Source: Microbulbifer rhizosphaerae
GTDB lineage: Bacteria; Pseudomonadota; Gammaproteobacteria; Pseudomonadales; Cellvibrionaceae
DNA length: 64,000 nucleotides
Reading direction: 5' to 3'
Assembly: GCF_014191725.1 (NCBI RefSeq)
Contig: NZ_JACHWZ010000008.1
Coordinates: 62,001-126,000, forward strand
A program made the translations under genes and the position numbers. Positions within the stretch are counted from its first letter, which is position 1. The number at the start of each line of letters is the position of its first letter. A model generated the notes under the pieces. The model worked only from the letters and a program-made list of their open reading frames with translations. It searched no databases and was not told where the DNA came from. Shown here in pieces: positions 51,831 to 60,083 of this stretch.

Positions 51831-53066
51831 TCATAACGCGTGATCGGCCGGAAGGTTTTCACCTTTCCAGATTTTCACCGCCGTCCAGGGCTCTTCGTCT
51901 CCGGCCCAGAAGGAGTCTTCAACAGGCAGGCCCAGCGCGAGCAAACCGGTGCTGCAGAGGTACAGGCTTCCGGTGGAGATGTAATACTCGCCCAACGCAT
52001 TCTGGTGGCCGCAAAACCCGATCTGTAACCAACCGTTTTTGTCAAAGGTTCCCGGCGCCGTCATCTGGCGATCCATGACCGCAGTCAGCGCACATCGCAC
52101 CTGCGCAGGCTTGATATCATCCGGCAAGCGATGCTGCAGGGCAGCCTGTGACAGATGCTGAAAAGCACCCATTCGATAGGCAATGGATCGGCCGATGGCC
52201 GGATAGGTACCTTCGGGCGATATCAGCCGCTCCTGAATGGCCGCATAGCGGCTGAAGCGGCGATTCAAAGTCTCCACCTCTTCCCCACTGATTTTGTTCT
52301 TGTCCCGCATCGCCGTGGCGATGTCCATCAACATGGGCTGGATGACAAAGCTGTTGTAATAATCCCAGTGAAACTCTTCACCGTCACCATAGATGCCGTC
52401 GCCCAGGTACCACTCCTGATGCTTTTTCACTGGCAGATTGATCCGCATGATGTCAAAAGGCAAATCGTTTGCCAGCAGGAAGGCCTCGATCATGGCACTG
52501 AACAGTAACCAGTTCGAGTAATATGGGTTTACCTCGCGGGTTGCCTGCAAACAACTGACGGCCTGCTGCTGCGTCTGTGTGGGAAGCGACTGCCACAACC
52601 GCCGTGGGGCACGCAAAAAAGCGTGGGCCAGGAAAGCGGCATCCACCAGCATCTGCGGTTCCATATGGTCAAACAGGTAGTCCGGTGAGCGCGGATCGAC
52701 AATGGCCGCTACAGTGGCAACGGCCTGATTTCGGTAGCGGTTGCGGAGTTCGATCTCCGCCGTACCGCCGGAATCCGATTCCAACCAGGGAGCGATTCCA
52801 GCCAGCAGGCGTCCCACGCCTTCCAGATAGGTGGAAGGTTTGATCTTGGACTCCGTGGTGGTTTCCACCGGCATGGAGCTTTTCAGCTGACCTGCGCTAC
52901 CGGCTTCCAGCAACGGCCTGGAGATTTGATCGAGCAAATTCAACCAATACCGACGGTGGTCGATGGAAACGCCGCCTTCCGGGATATCAGCGGCTTGCAA
53001 CCGGGGCGCTGCCAGGGCGCCGGCGCCGAGCAGCGGAGCTGCCTTGAGAAAATTACGTCGATTCAT
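51831..53066 (-). CDS. DUF2264 protein with Tat signal (possible glycoside hydrolase)
   Basis: A 411-aa protein. The N-terminus MNRRNFLKAAPLLGAGALAA is a twin-arginine signal, so it is exported folded. The mature part is all-helical and matches the DUF2264 type: STYLEGVGRLLAGIAPWLE, DYLFDHMEPQMLVDAAFLAHAFLRAP, NPYYSNWLLFSAMIEAFLL, WYLGDGIYGDGEEFHWDYYNSFVIQPML, and SYAIGR-like YPAIGRSIAYRMGAFQ. Members occur in polysaccharide loci. As I recall, CAZy GH154 (beta-glucuronidase) was built from such proteins, which would fit here. The start has AGGTGAT upstream. It lies 23 bp after the decayed DUF1080 gene. Function is uncertain beyond the family. Confidence 0.82.
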   Translation of the reverse strand: MNRRNFLKAAPLLGAGALAAPRLQAADIPEGGVSIDHRRYWLNLLDQISRPLLEAGSAGQLKSSMPVETTTESKIKPSTYLEGVGRLLAGIAPWLESDSGGTAEIELRNRYRNQAVATVAAIVDPRSPDYLFDHMEPQMLVDAAFLAHAFLRAPRRLWQSLPTQTQQQAVSCLQATREVNPYYSNWLLFSAMIEAFLLANDLPFDIMRINLPVKKHQEWYLGDGIYGDGEEFHWDYYNSFVIQPMLMDIATAMRDKNKISGEEVETLNRRFSRYAAIQERLISPEGTYPAIGRSIAYRMGAFQHLSQAALQHRLPDDIKPAQVRCALTAVMDRQMTAPGTFDKNGWLQIGFCGHQNALGEYYISTGSLYLCSTGLLALGLPVEDSFWAGDEEPWTAVKIWKGENLPADHAL

Positions 53067-53089
53067 TCTGTATCACCTATCAAGATCGA

Positions 53090-53580
53090 TTATTGCCGGC
53101 GGAAAGCGCGCTGTTCGAGCATAGGGGGAAATGCGTCGATCAGGCGAAGCCGGATCGCCTTATACTCGACTTCCGCCGCTTCGGATTGGATCTGGAGCCT
53201 GCTGCCCAGCAACAGCTGGCCATTTTTATCCAATGCGCCCGAGAGAGACATAACAACCTTTCCGTTGATCATATGGATGGATCTATCCCCTACCACGTAC
53301 AGGTCGATCCTGCTCCATTCGCCATGGGGTTTGTCGGGCTCGATGGCAGCGTGCAGATAGCCTCTCCATGGGGCGAAGTCTCTGGGCGGGTCGTAGACAC
53401 TGCGCTCTCCATCCTGACGGAACGGGGCCCGGGCTGAGGTGCCGGCCAGGGTGATGAAATCGCCGAAGTCCTTTTCCTGCACCTGGGATTCCAGGCAGGA
53501 CATCCAAGTGTTCCAGAAGGCGCCGTGGTCACCGTGGCAATGATAGAGCAAACCGCTGTTCCGCTTTTCATCCCTGTGGT
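53090..53580 (-). pseudogene. DUF1080 (3-keto-disaccharide hydrolase-like) gene, 5' part lost
   Basis: The frame carries the C-terminal two thirds of a DUF1080 jelly-roll domain: EKRNSGLLYHCHG, GAFWNTWMSCLESQVQEKDF, GEWSRIDLYVVGDRSIHMIN, and LQIQSEAAEVEYKAIRL. The normal signal peptide and first strands are absent. Upstream of about 53580 the frame runs into low-complexity translation of a partial palindromic repeat (53618-53715), so the only start in the frame (53746) makes nonsense. DUF1080 proteins act on 3-oxidised glycosides. It is probably not functional. Confidence 0.75.
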
Positions 53581-53617
53581 AACTACTCACCCACAGGGAG
53601 CCCGCACCAGTTGGGAA

Positions 53618-53715
53618 CCACCTTGCAGGCGAATGGTGCCGGCATCTGGCCCTGCGCTCGCCGTCCTTGGCGCTACACCTATGCTTTCTATCTGGCCCCG
53701 GCCCCGCCATCCATG
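53618..53715. repeat. Partial copy of the 177-bp palindromic repeat
   Basis: Begins CCTTGCAGGCGAATGGTGCCGGC and ends CCCCGGCCCCGCCATCCATGGCGGG, matching the left and middle part of 51633-51809. Both outer ends are missing. It abuts the broken end of the DUF1080 remnant. Confidence 0.75.
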
Positions 53716-53724
53716 GCGGGTGGA

Positions 53725-55131
53725 TCAATAAACCTTCACTTCCCAAAGCGACTGACGCGGGGCGTCGACGTCCTTACCGGGAAACAAGGAGACCCTGACA
53801 TAGCGGGCGTCGGTGCTTTTTTCATGTACCCAGGGCATACCGCGCAAGGCGGTCGTGCCGGAATCGCTGTAGCCTTTCCAACGCTCGCCGTCGCTCGATG
53901 TTTCGACCTTATACTTATAATACTTGGTTGCATACTCGGGGAAAATCTCGATGCGGCGGGTGGTTTTTACTTCACCCAGGTCGATCGTGAGGGAGGGTGA
54001 CTCGTCGCTCTCGGCGGCCGACCAGCGCGTGCCGTAATTTTCGTCGACGAGACCTTCGGCCTCGTAGTTCTCCGCCGCGGAGGAGGCGGTGACTTTCGCG
54101 CCGAATGCAAGATTGGCCGGCTGTTGCTCGTCTGTCACCTGGGGAAAGGCGCCGCGATGGGTGGGCACCACCCGCTCGATGAGGTTGTCCTTATTAAAGA
54201 CCAGGCGGTCGATACACAGCTGGCGATGGGCCATACCCATGAACGGGTTGGCGTCGCGGTGGTAGACGAGGTAGTAATCCCCTTTCCACTGGAGCACTGA
54301 ATGGTGGCCGGGACCGAAGACGGTGCGGTCGGCGCTGGTGACCAGAATCGGGCTTTGTTCCGGTTCGGTCCAGGGGCCGGTCGGGGATTTCGAATAGCTG
54401 TAACGGATTTTATAGCTCGGCTCGGAGACTTTGCCATCGCTGTACATCAGGAAATAGCGGCCGTCGCGCTTGAGCATGTAAGGGCCTTCGAAAAAGTGCG
54501 GCGGGTGAGTGCGGCGAGGGGGCTTCGTGAAGGAAACCATATCGTCGGCGAGCGAGCCGACGTAACCGGGTCCGCGTTCCCATTCCCAGCCGGAGCCCCA
54601 GTACAGATAGGCCTGGCCGTCGTCGTCGATATAGGCATTGGCGTCGATGTGGTGTACCTCGGGATCGAAATCGAGGGCGATGAAGGGCTTGTCCTCATCA
54701 AGGGCATTGCGCCAGGGCCCGAGCGGATGGTCGGCGACACCGGCCCAGATTTCATGATTGATGGAGATATACATGTAGAAGCGGCCATCGGCCCCTTCGA
54801 TGACGTCGGGCGCCCAGACATTCGTAAAGTTGTCATCGCGGCCGGGCCAGTTGAGCACTGTATTTTTCCAGTTTTTAAAATCCTTCGAGTGCCAGACTGT
54901 CAGCTCGTTCGCACCCCAGCCGGGGCCGTCGGTAGTGACATAAATATAGAAAGTGTCATCGTGGACGATGATGGTGGGATCGGCCCAGTAGCCGGGGACG
55001 AAGGGATTGCCGGTACTGGGGGCGTCCCAGCGGCCCGGCGGATTGGGGCCGGCATTTTCGGATTCAGCGGTGGTGGCGCAGGCCGGAGCCACAAGCGCCA
55101 CAATCAGAGACAGACTACGGAGCATAGACAT
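53725..55131 (-). CDS. GH43 family glycosidase with C-terminal F5/8C (CBM32-like) domain, secreted
   Basis: A 468-aa protein. Signal peptide MSMLRSLSLIVALVAPACAT, possibly a lipoprotein (VAPAC). The GH43 propeller shows the base Asp in YWADPTIIVHD near residue 52, NVWAPDVIEG, the modulator Asp in HIDANAYIDDDG near 162 and the acid Glu in HFFEGPYMLKR near 214, with GPGHHSV. From about 330 a F5/8C domain follows (ASSAAENYEAEGLVDENYGT, IDLGEVKTTRRIEIFPE), which would bind galactose-type sugars. Start: GAGGG seven bases before 55131. It lies 62 bp after the GH43 at 55194 and likely shares a transcript with it. Likely an arabinofuranosidase or galactan-active enzyme; not resolvable by eye. Confidence 0.88.
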   Translation of the reverse strand: MSMLRSLSLIVALVAPACATTAESENAGPNPPGRWDAPSTGNPFVPGYWADPTIIVHDDTFYIYVTTDGPGWGANELTVWHSKDFKNWKNTVLNWPGRDDNFTNVWAPDVIEGADGRFYMYISINHEIWAGVADHPLGPWRNALDEDKPFIALDFDPEVHHIDANAYIDDDGQAYLYWGSGWEWERGPGYVGSLADDMVSFTKPPRRTHPPHFFEGPYMLKRDGRYFLMYSDGKVSEPSYKIRYSYSKSPTGPWTEPEQSPILVTSADRTVFGPGHHSVLQWKGDYYLVYHRDANPFMGMAHRQLCIDRLVFNKDNLIERVVPTHRGAFPQVTDEQQPANLAFGAKVTASSAAENYEAEGLVDENYGTRWSAAESDESPSLTIDLGEVKTTRRIEIFPEYATKYYKYKVETSSDGERWKGYSDSGTTALRGMPWVHEKSTDARYVRVSLFPGKDVDAPRQSLWEVKVY

Positions 55132-55193
55132 GGGATTTCCCTCATTATTATTTCATCACTTCGATAGATCGCGCACGGGGCACGACCGAGCTG

Positions 55194-56816
55194 CTATTTG
55201 CTTTCCTGTACCCTCACGTAATCAAAATCGGCATATCCTCCACCGGTCGGGGAGCCGGATCGCGCAAAAATCCCAAAGTGCGCCCCAACCCAGCGCCCCG
55301 GCTTGGCCAGTAAGCCTTCGTTGAAATCAGTAAAGGTTTCGCCTCCGGTCCGATAGGCGAAAAGCACCCGCGCCCCTTCCCTTACAGTGGCGCGGACTTC
55401 GATCATCGGCTCTTCCAGGTTGGCCACCACCGTTTCCCGCAGTACACACCCCTTCATCGCGCCGGGGCAAGCCTCGTGAACCAGCTGGTAGCCGGCGTCA
55501 CCGCTGCGCAAGCCCAGCCAGGCGTAGTCGTAGCCGTAAATAAGTAATCCGGCATCCAGGGGCTGCTCGCCGCCCAGTTGCAGTTTCGTCGTCACCTGGA
55601 ATTCCCGGTCGGGGAATTTCTGCAGCAGCAGGGAGGGCATTTCCCACAGGTTCGTGACCTGGGCGTCCGCGGGCAACGGCTGGGCCGCCAGCCGCAGCCA
55701 GCCCTCGCGGTCCCCGAGGGAATACCAGTCGTCCCGCCAGTTGGCATTCCATTGCCATTGGGGCCCGAGTTTTACCGAACCAAATTCGTCACTGGTGGCT
55801 ATCCGGAAATCGGCCGACGGCTGCGCGACGTCCGGCTTTCTGTAACTCAGGACCGGTTCCCCTTTGCCGTCGCCGTCCTCATCGGCGCCGATCACCGGCC
55901 AGTCGTCCCGCCATTGCATCGGCTGCAAATGAACGATACGGCCGTAGGCCTCCTTGTACTGGAAGTGCAGGTACCAGTCTTCGCCGCCCGGCGTGGTCAC
56001 CCAGGCACCCTGGTGGGGACCGTTGATGGCGGTATTCCCCTGGGCGAGCACCACCCGGTGCTCGTAGGGACCTTCGATATCGCGGGTGCGGAACACCGTC
56101 TGCCAGCCCATTTCCACGCCGCCGGCCGGCGCGAAAACGTAGTAGTAGCCATTGCGCTTGTAGAACTTGGGTCCCTCCACCGTGTGGTGCAGGGGATAGT
56201 CGCCGCCGTCGATGATGACTTTGCCTTCGTCGAGCACTTTGGTGCCGTCCGCGGACATCTTGTGCAGGGTCAGCACATTGTTGAAACCGGCCCGGCTGGC
56301 GGCCCAGGCGTGCAGCAGGTAAGCCTGCCCGTCGTCGTCCCACAGGGGCGCGGGGTCTATGATTCCCTTGCCCTCCAGCATCAGTACTGGCTCGCTCCAG
56401 GGGCCAGTCGGGTTCTCTGCGGTGGTGACGTAAATACCGAAATCCGGGTCCGGGTAGAAAACCCAGAACTTGCCGTCGTGGTATCGGATGCTGGGGGCCC
56501 AGGCGCCCTTGCCGTGCTGGGGCCTGGAAAAGACGTCAAGCGGTACCTGCTGCTGAAAGACGTGCCCGATCAACTGCCAGTTGACCAGATCCCGGGAGTG
56601 CAGAATGGGCAGGCCGGGCGCACTGTTGAAACTGGACGAGACCATGTAGAAGTCGTCGCCCACGCGAACCGCATCCGGGTCCGAGTAATCGGCGTGGATG
56701 ATCGGGTTGGTATAGGTCTGTGTGTCGACGGAGGCCGGCACGTGATCCGAACCCGCCTTCTGCCCGCAGGCCGCCGTCAGCGCGGCCAACATTACCAGGA
56801 AAAATCGCTTTGACAT
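55194..56816 (-). CDS. GH43 family beta-xylosidase/arabinofuranosidase-like lipoprotein with C-terminal beta-sandwich
   Basis: A 540-aa protein with lipobox LTAAC at residues 13-17. The propeller holds YTNPIIHADYSDPDAVRVG with the base Asp near 45, WAPSIRYHDGKFWVF, IIDPAPLWDDDGQ near 153 and the acid Glu near 213 in HHTVEGPKFYKRNGYYYVF. The rest, from about residue 345, is a concanavalin-like beta-sandwich (DEFGSVKLGPQWQWNANW, AGLLIYGYDYAWLGLR) typical of two-domain GH43 beta-xylosidases. GAGGAAAGCAA precedes the start. It is 14 bp from the GH2 stop upstream and 62 bp from the next GH43, so an operon GH2-GH43-GH43 is likely. Confidence 0.9.
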   Translation of the reverse strand: MSKRFFLVMLAALTAACGQKAGSDHVPASVDTQTYTNPIIHADYSDPDAVRVGDDFYMVSSSFNSAPGLPILHSRDLVNWQLIGHVFQQQVPLDVFSRPQHGKGAWAPSIRYHDGKFWVFYPDPDFGIYVTTAENPTGPWSEPVLMLEGKGIIDPAPLWDDDGQAYLLHAWAASRAGFNNVLTLHKMSADGTKVLDEGKVIIDGGDYPLHHTVEGPKFYKRNGYYYVFAPAGGVEMGWQTVFRTRDIEGPYEHRVVLAQGNTAINGPHQGAWVTTPGGEDWYLHFQYKEAYGRIVHLQPMQWRDDWPVIGADEDGDGKGEPVLSYRKPDVAQPSADFRIATSDEFGSVKLGPQWQWNANWRDDWYSLGDREGWLRLAAQPLPADAQVTNLWEMPSLLLQKFPDREFQVTTKLQLGGEQPLDAGLLIYGYDYAWLGLRSGDAGYQLVHEACPGAMKGCVLRETVVANLEEPMIEVRATVREGARVLFAYRTGGETFTDFNEGLLAKPGRWVGAHFGIFARSGSPTGGGYADFDYVRVQESK

Positions 56817-56829
56817 TTGCTTTCCTCAA

Positions 56830-59493
56830 TTACAAACGGGCTGTGTCCGCAGTGGTTGTACCGTCGGGATCGTGTCCGCCCACCACGATATCGGCGATAC
56901 CGGCAGCCGCACCCTTTGGCAGGCCGTTGAAAACGACCCGGATAAAGGCGACCGATTTGCCGAAGTTGCCCGTGGCAAGCCGCCGCCGGTCGACACTCTC
57001 TGTGTCGGACTGGTTGACGATGGTGGTCCACTCTACGGCATCCGTTGACGCTTCGATCCGGTAACGATAATTGCCCTCGGCCGGGAAGGTAAGTTCCACC
57101 GAAGTCACGTCATAAGCTGCCTCCAAGGCCAGCATCCACCAGGCGCCCGGCTTTTGGTCTGCCGCCAGCCAGGCGGTGTCAGGGTTGCCGTCGTTCGCCA
57201 GGGACGAAGCATACCCCTCGGCGGCGTTACTGGCCTTGCTCGGGCGGCTGTAGGCGAGCAGTTTCGAGGCCGAGGGACCGCCGGCCGCCAACTCGCCGTC
57301 GAAGCGGTGATAAGGCCGTTCGCCAACTTTGGCCGTCACGCCCTCGCGATAGACCGGCAGGCCCTTGGAAACAATGGAGAGCGCAGCGCTTTTCAAACCG
57401 GGGGAGCTGGCCTGGACCACACTGGTACCCGATTCATAGCTCCGGAACTCGATGGCGGCCTGGCCGTCGCGGATTTGAATGTCGGAGGCCTCGCCGTGTC
57501 CCGGCGGGGTGAAGGTGATCGAACGGCCGGTGGGAAATTCACCGGGGCCGGACAGAATACTCAGGGTAACGGGCACGTCGTTACTGAGCCGTATCCCCTC
57601 AGAATTCAATACAGAAACAATCAGGTGCGCATCGTCGGTGCCATTGACACTCTCCAGGATGGTTTTATCCGCAGTCAGCGACAATTTCGCCGGCGTGCCC
57701 TGCCCTTTACCCACAACCGGCCAGGCGGGCGGCGGTATGTCGCGGTAGGCATTGCGATACCAGTACCAGGCACGCTTGGGCAGGCGGAAATAATCGACAA
57801 TGCCCATCAGCTCGAGATTGGGGCCGCCATGGCTGCCGTGGTCGAAACCACTCCAGATCGCCTGTCCGCTACGCCAGGCGTGAACCGGTTGACCCTTATC
57901 CCCGGAGAGGTGGTCCCAGCCGGGCGCGTATTCCCCGGGGCGGTGAGTGGTGATACTGCCGTATTCGGAAACCATATTCGGGACGCCCGGGTCCTGGAAT
58001 GCGGGTTGCGAGGCACCGTCGCCATTGTATCCCGCTATATCGCCGATCCGGTCGATGCGGTTCGAGTCATCAAACGGCCGCTGGGCGCCGCCGACGGCCG
58101 CCGGGCGCGTGGGATCGAGTTCGCGGGCGAGCGCCACCCCCCTGACCAACAGATCGCGCATCTTCGGCACCGTTTCCGGGGCGGTAAAAAACATTTCGTT
58201 GCCGATACTCCAGGCGATGATCGACGGGTGATTGCGGTGGATGCGAATCATCGATCGCAGGGAGTGCAACACGCTTTCCTCGAAGGCGGCTTCGTCCGCC
58301 GGATCGATGGGATAAGCACTGGCATTCCAATGGCCGTCGCCGCGAAAGCCGCCCATGCCCCAGAAGGTGCCTTCCGACCAGAAGAGCATGCCGAGTTCAT
58401 CGCAGGCTTCGGAGAAGGCCGGATCATGGGGGTAGTGGGAGCCGCGGATAAAGTTGAAGCCGGCATCCTTCATGATCTTTACATCGCGGAAGAAGCCGGT
58501 ATTGGTCACCGCGTCGCCCCAGCCGGCGTGATCCTGGTGCACATTGGCACCGTAGAGATAAGTGTGATCGCCATTGAGGAAAAATCCACTGTCGGCGGTC
58601 CACTCGAACCAGCGGAAACCAAAAGTCGTGCTATAGCGATCGAGTTCCGCGGTGCCGTCGCGTAGAGTGGTGACGGCCCGGTAGAGCATAGGCGTTGCAG
58701 GACTCCAGAGTTCCGGAGCGGCAATGGCTTTCGTGGTCTGGTCGAATACCACGGTTGATTGCGCGGGCACAGTCCGCTCGGAGCGCGTCGTGGCGACAAT
58801 CTCTCCGTCCGGGTCGACGATATCGGTTTTAACCGTGATCGCGCGACTTTGTGCGGACGCGTTACGGACTTCCGTTTGGATATTGACCTTGCTGGAGCGC
58901 CCTTCCTCTGCGGCTAGGGTCGGTGTCGTTACAAATGTGCCATACCAGGCGACGTGCACCGGATCGGTGACCACCAGCTGCACGTCGCGATAGATACCCC
59001 CGCTAAAGGCGTGATCTCCGGCCCTCGGTGCCAGACCGGGGTTCCACTCATTGTTCACGCGCACGGCGATGACGTTGTCGCCCGGCTTGAGGTAATCGGT
59101 AAGATCAAAAGTAAAGCCGACGTAGCCGCCCTGATGGCGCCCTACCTTCACACCGTTGGCATACACCTGGGTATCCTGAAACACGCCTTCGAACTCGACG
59201 GCAATGCGTTTGCCGTCCCAGGCTTTTGGGACTTGCAGATGCTTGCGATACCAGCCCGTGCCCGTGTAAAACTTCGGGCTTAAAAAGTAGGGCAGGCTGA
59301 ATGAATGCGGCAGGTGCACATCATCCCAACCCTGGTCGCGAAACGTCGCCTGATCCGCCTCGGCGACATCCCCGAGGGAGAACTTCCACTCCCGGTTGAT
59401 GTTCACTTCTTCTCTCGCCTCAACGGCAAGTGAGGAGAGCAAGCTGGCGAATACGATCCCGATCAGTGTTAATTTACGATTGCAATAAGACAT
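56830..59493 (-). CDS. GH2 family glycosidase with C-terminal CBM32-like domain, secreted
   Basis: An 887-aa protein with a signal peptide (IGIVFASLLSSLAVEA). GH2 domains: jelly roll (LPHSFSLPYFLSP, GTGWYRKHLQVP), Ig-like domain, TIM barrel with IRGSHYPHDPAF, the acid/base Glu near residue 431 in AWSIGNEMFF, and the nucleophile Glu near 509 in NMVSEYGS. An Ig-like domain and a C-terminal F5/8C-type domain follow (KASNAAEGYASSLANDGNPD, VTSVELTFPAEGNYRYRI). The motifs SHYPHD and FWSEGTFWGMGGF separate it from the two beta-galactosidase-like GH2 proteins at 4762 and 9934. A LacI-type operator lies about 460 bp upstream. It leads the GH2-GH43-GH43 set. Substrate specificity is not assigned. Confidence 0.88.
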   Translation of the reverse strand: MSYCNRKLTLIGIVFASLLSSLAVEAREEVNINREWKFSLGDVAEADQATFRDQGWDDVHLPHSFSLPYFLSPKFYTGTGWYRKHLQVPKAWDGKRIAVEFEGVFQDTQVYANGVKVGRHQGGYVGFTFDLTDYLKPGDNVIAVRVNNEWNPGLAPRAGDHAFSGGIYRDVQLVVTDPVHVAWYGTFVTTPTLAAEEGRSSKVNIQTEVRNASAQSRAITVKTDIVDPDGEIVATTRSERTVPAQSTVVFDQTTKAIAAPELWSPATPMLYRAVTTLRDGTAELDRYSTTFGFRWFEWTADSGFFLNGDHTYLYGANVHQDHAGWGDAVTNTGFFRDVKIMKDAGFNFIRGSHYPHDPAFSEACDELGMLFWSEGTFWGMGGFRGDGHWNASAYPIDPADEAAFEESVLHSLRSMIRIHRNHPSIIAWSIGNEMFFTAPETVPKMRDLLVRGVALARELDPTRPAAVGGAQRPFDDSNRIDRIGDIAGYNGDGASQPAFQDPGVPNMVSEYGSITTHRPGEYAPGWDHLSGDKGQPVHAWRSGQAIWSGFDHGSHGGPNLELMGIVDYFRLPKRAWYWYRNAYRDIPPPAWPVVGKGQGTPAKLSLTADKTILESVNGTDDAHLIVSVLNSEGIRLSNDVPVTLSILSGPGEFPTGRSITFTPPGHGEASDIQIRDGQAAIEFRSYESGTSVVQASSPGLKSAALSIVSKGLPVYREGVTAKVGERPYHRFDGELAAGGPSASKLLAYSRPSKASNAAEGYASSLANDGNPDTAWLAADQKPGAWWMLALEAAYDVTSVELTFPAEGNYRYRIEASTDAVEWTTIVNQSDTESVDRRRLATGNFGKSVAFIRVVFNGLPKGAAAGIADIVVGGHDPDGTTTADTARL

Positions 59494-59539
59494 ATCCGGT
59501 GCTCGTCATCTTTCTACGACAGTCAGTGTGGCGACCAAG

Positions 59540-59714
59540 GTATCTACCTCGAGTTTCGGGGTTCAACCGTAGGGTGCGCCGTGCGCACCGCTCCAAGGCT
59601 GGTGGGAGTGGCTTTTGGTGCGCACGGCGCACCCTACGGCTGTCCCGGAAGCGTTCCCCCCCGGTTTTCGCCTTTGACAGATCTCCTCGAACCCCGAAAC
59701 TTGAGTATCTACCC
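59540..59714. repeat. Nested inverted-repeat element upstream of the GH2 gene
   Basis: Outer arms CTCGAGTTTCGGGGTTC (about 59549-59565) and GAACCCCGAAACTTGAG (about 59690-59706) match at 16 of 17 bases. Inside lies a perfect 23-bp inverted repeat starting CCGTAGGGTGCGCCGTGCGC (59567-59589 and 59617-59639) with a 27-nt loop. The form is that of a small non-coding mobile or REP-type element. Confidence 0.75.
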
Positions 59715-60083
59715 TCCACGACGACATCCACCGTCTCGGCAATATCCCGAAAGGGGCCCGTCCCGCCGGGGCCGGGCGCTCAGATCGCACAGCGAATGCG
59801 AGCGCGGGCAGGTCCAGGAGACACCCTCCGCGCCGCATAAGTGCCGACCAGCACTCCTGCGGTGTTCATCATCGCGATGCTTCATTTTGCCCTCGTTATT
59901 CTTATTTGGAACTGACTGGAGAGCCGTCACCGGTCTACACGAACTTGAGGTAAAGTTATCGTTAACATTTTAATATATTATTTGTCATACTATATCGAAC
60001 GATTGCAACTGGCAAGCCCCTGAATCAGGATAACTTCCCGGGGCAGTCAGCCCATTAGGAATCCCGTCGCGAGACTTTCCCGC
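59715..60083. other. Rest of the GH95-GH2 gap: operator and a possible decayed small ORF
   Basis: Contains the operator at 59954-59967 in an AT-rich block at about 59940-59995, a likely promoter area for the minus strand. A minus-strand ATG at 59930 with GAGG upstream opens a 73-codon frame of low-complexity, Arg- and Cys-rich sequence that resembles nothing known. It may be a decayed gene start. Confidence 0.4.
59954..59967. promoter_or_regulatory. LacI-type operator AGTTATCGTTAACA
   Basis: A 14-bp site differing at two bases from the perfect palindrome at 50228-50241 and at one base from 48410-48423, set in an AT-rich stretch upstream of the GH2-GH43-GH43 set. Confidence 0.6.
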
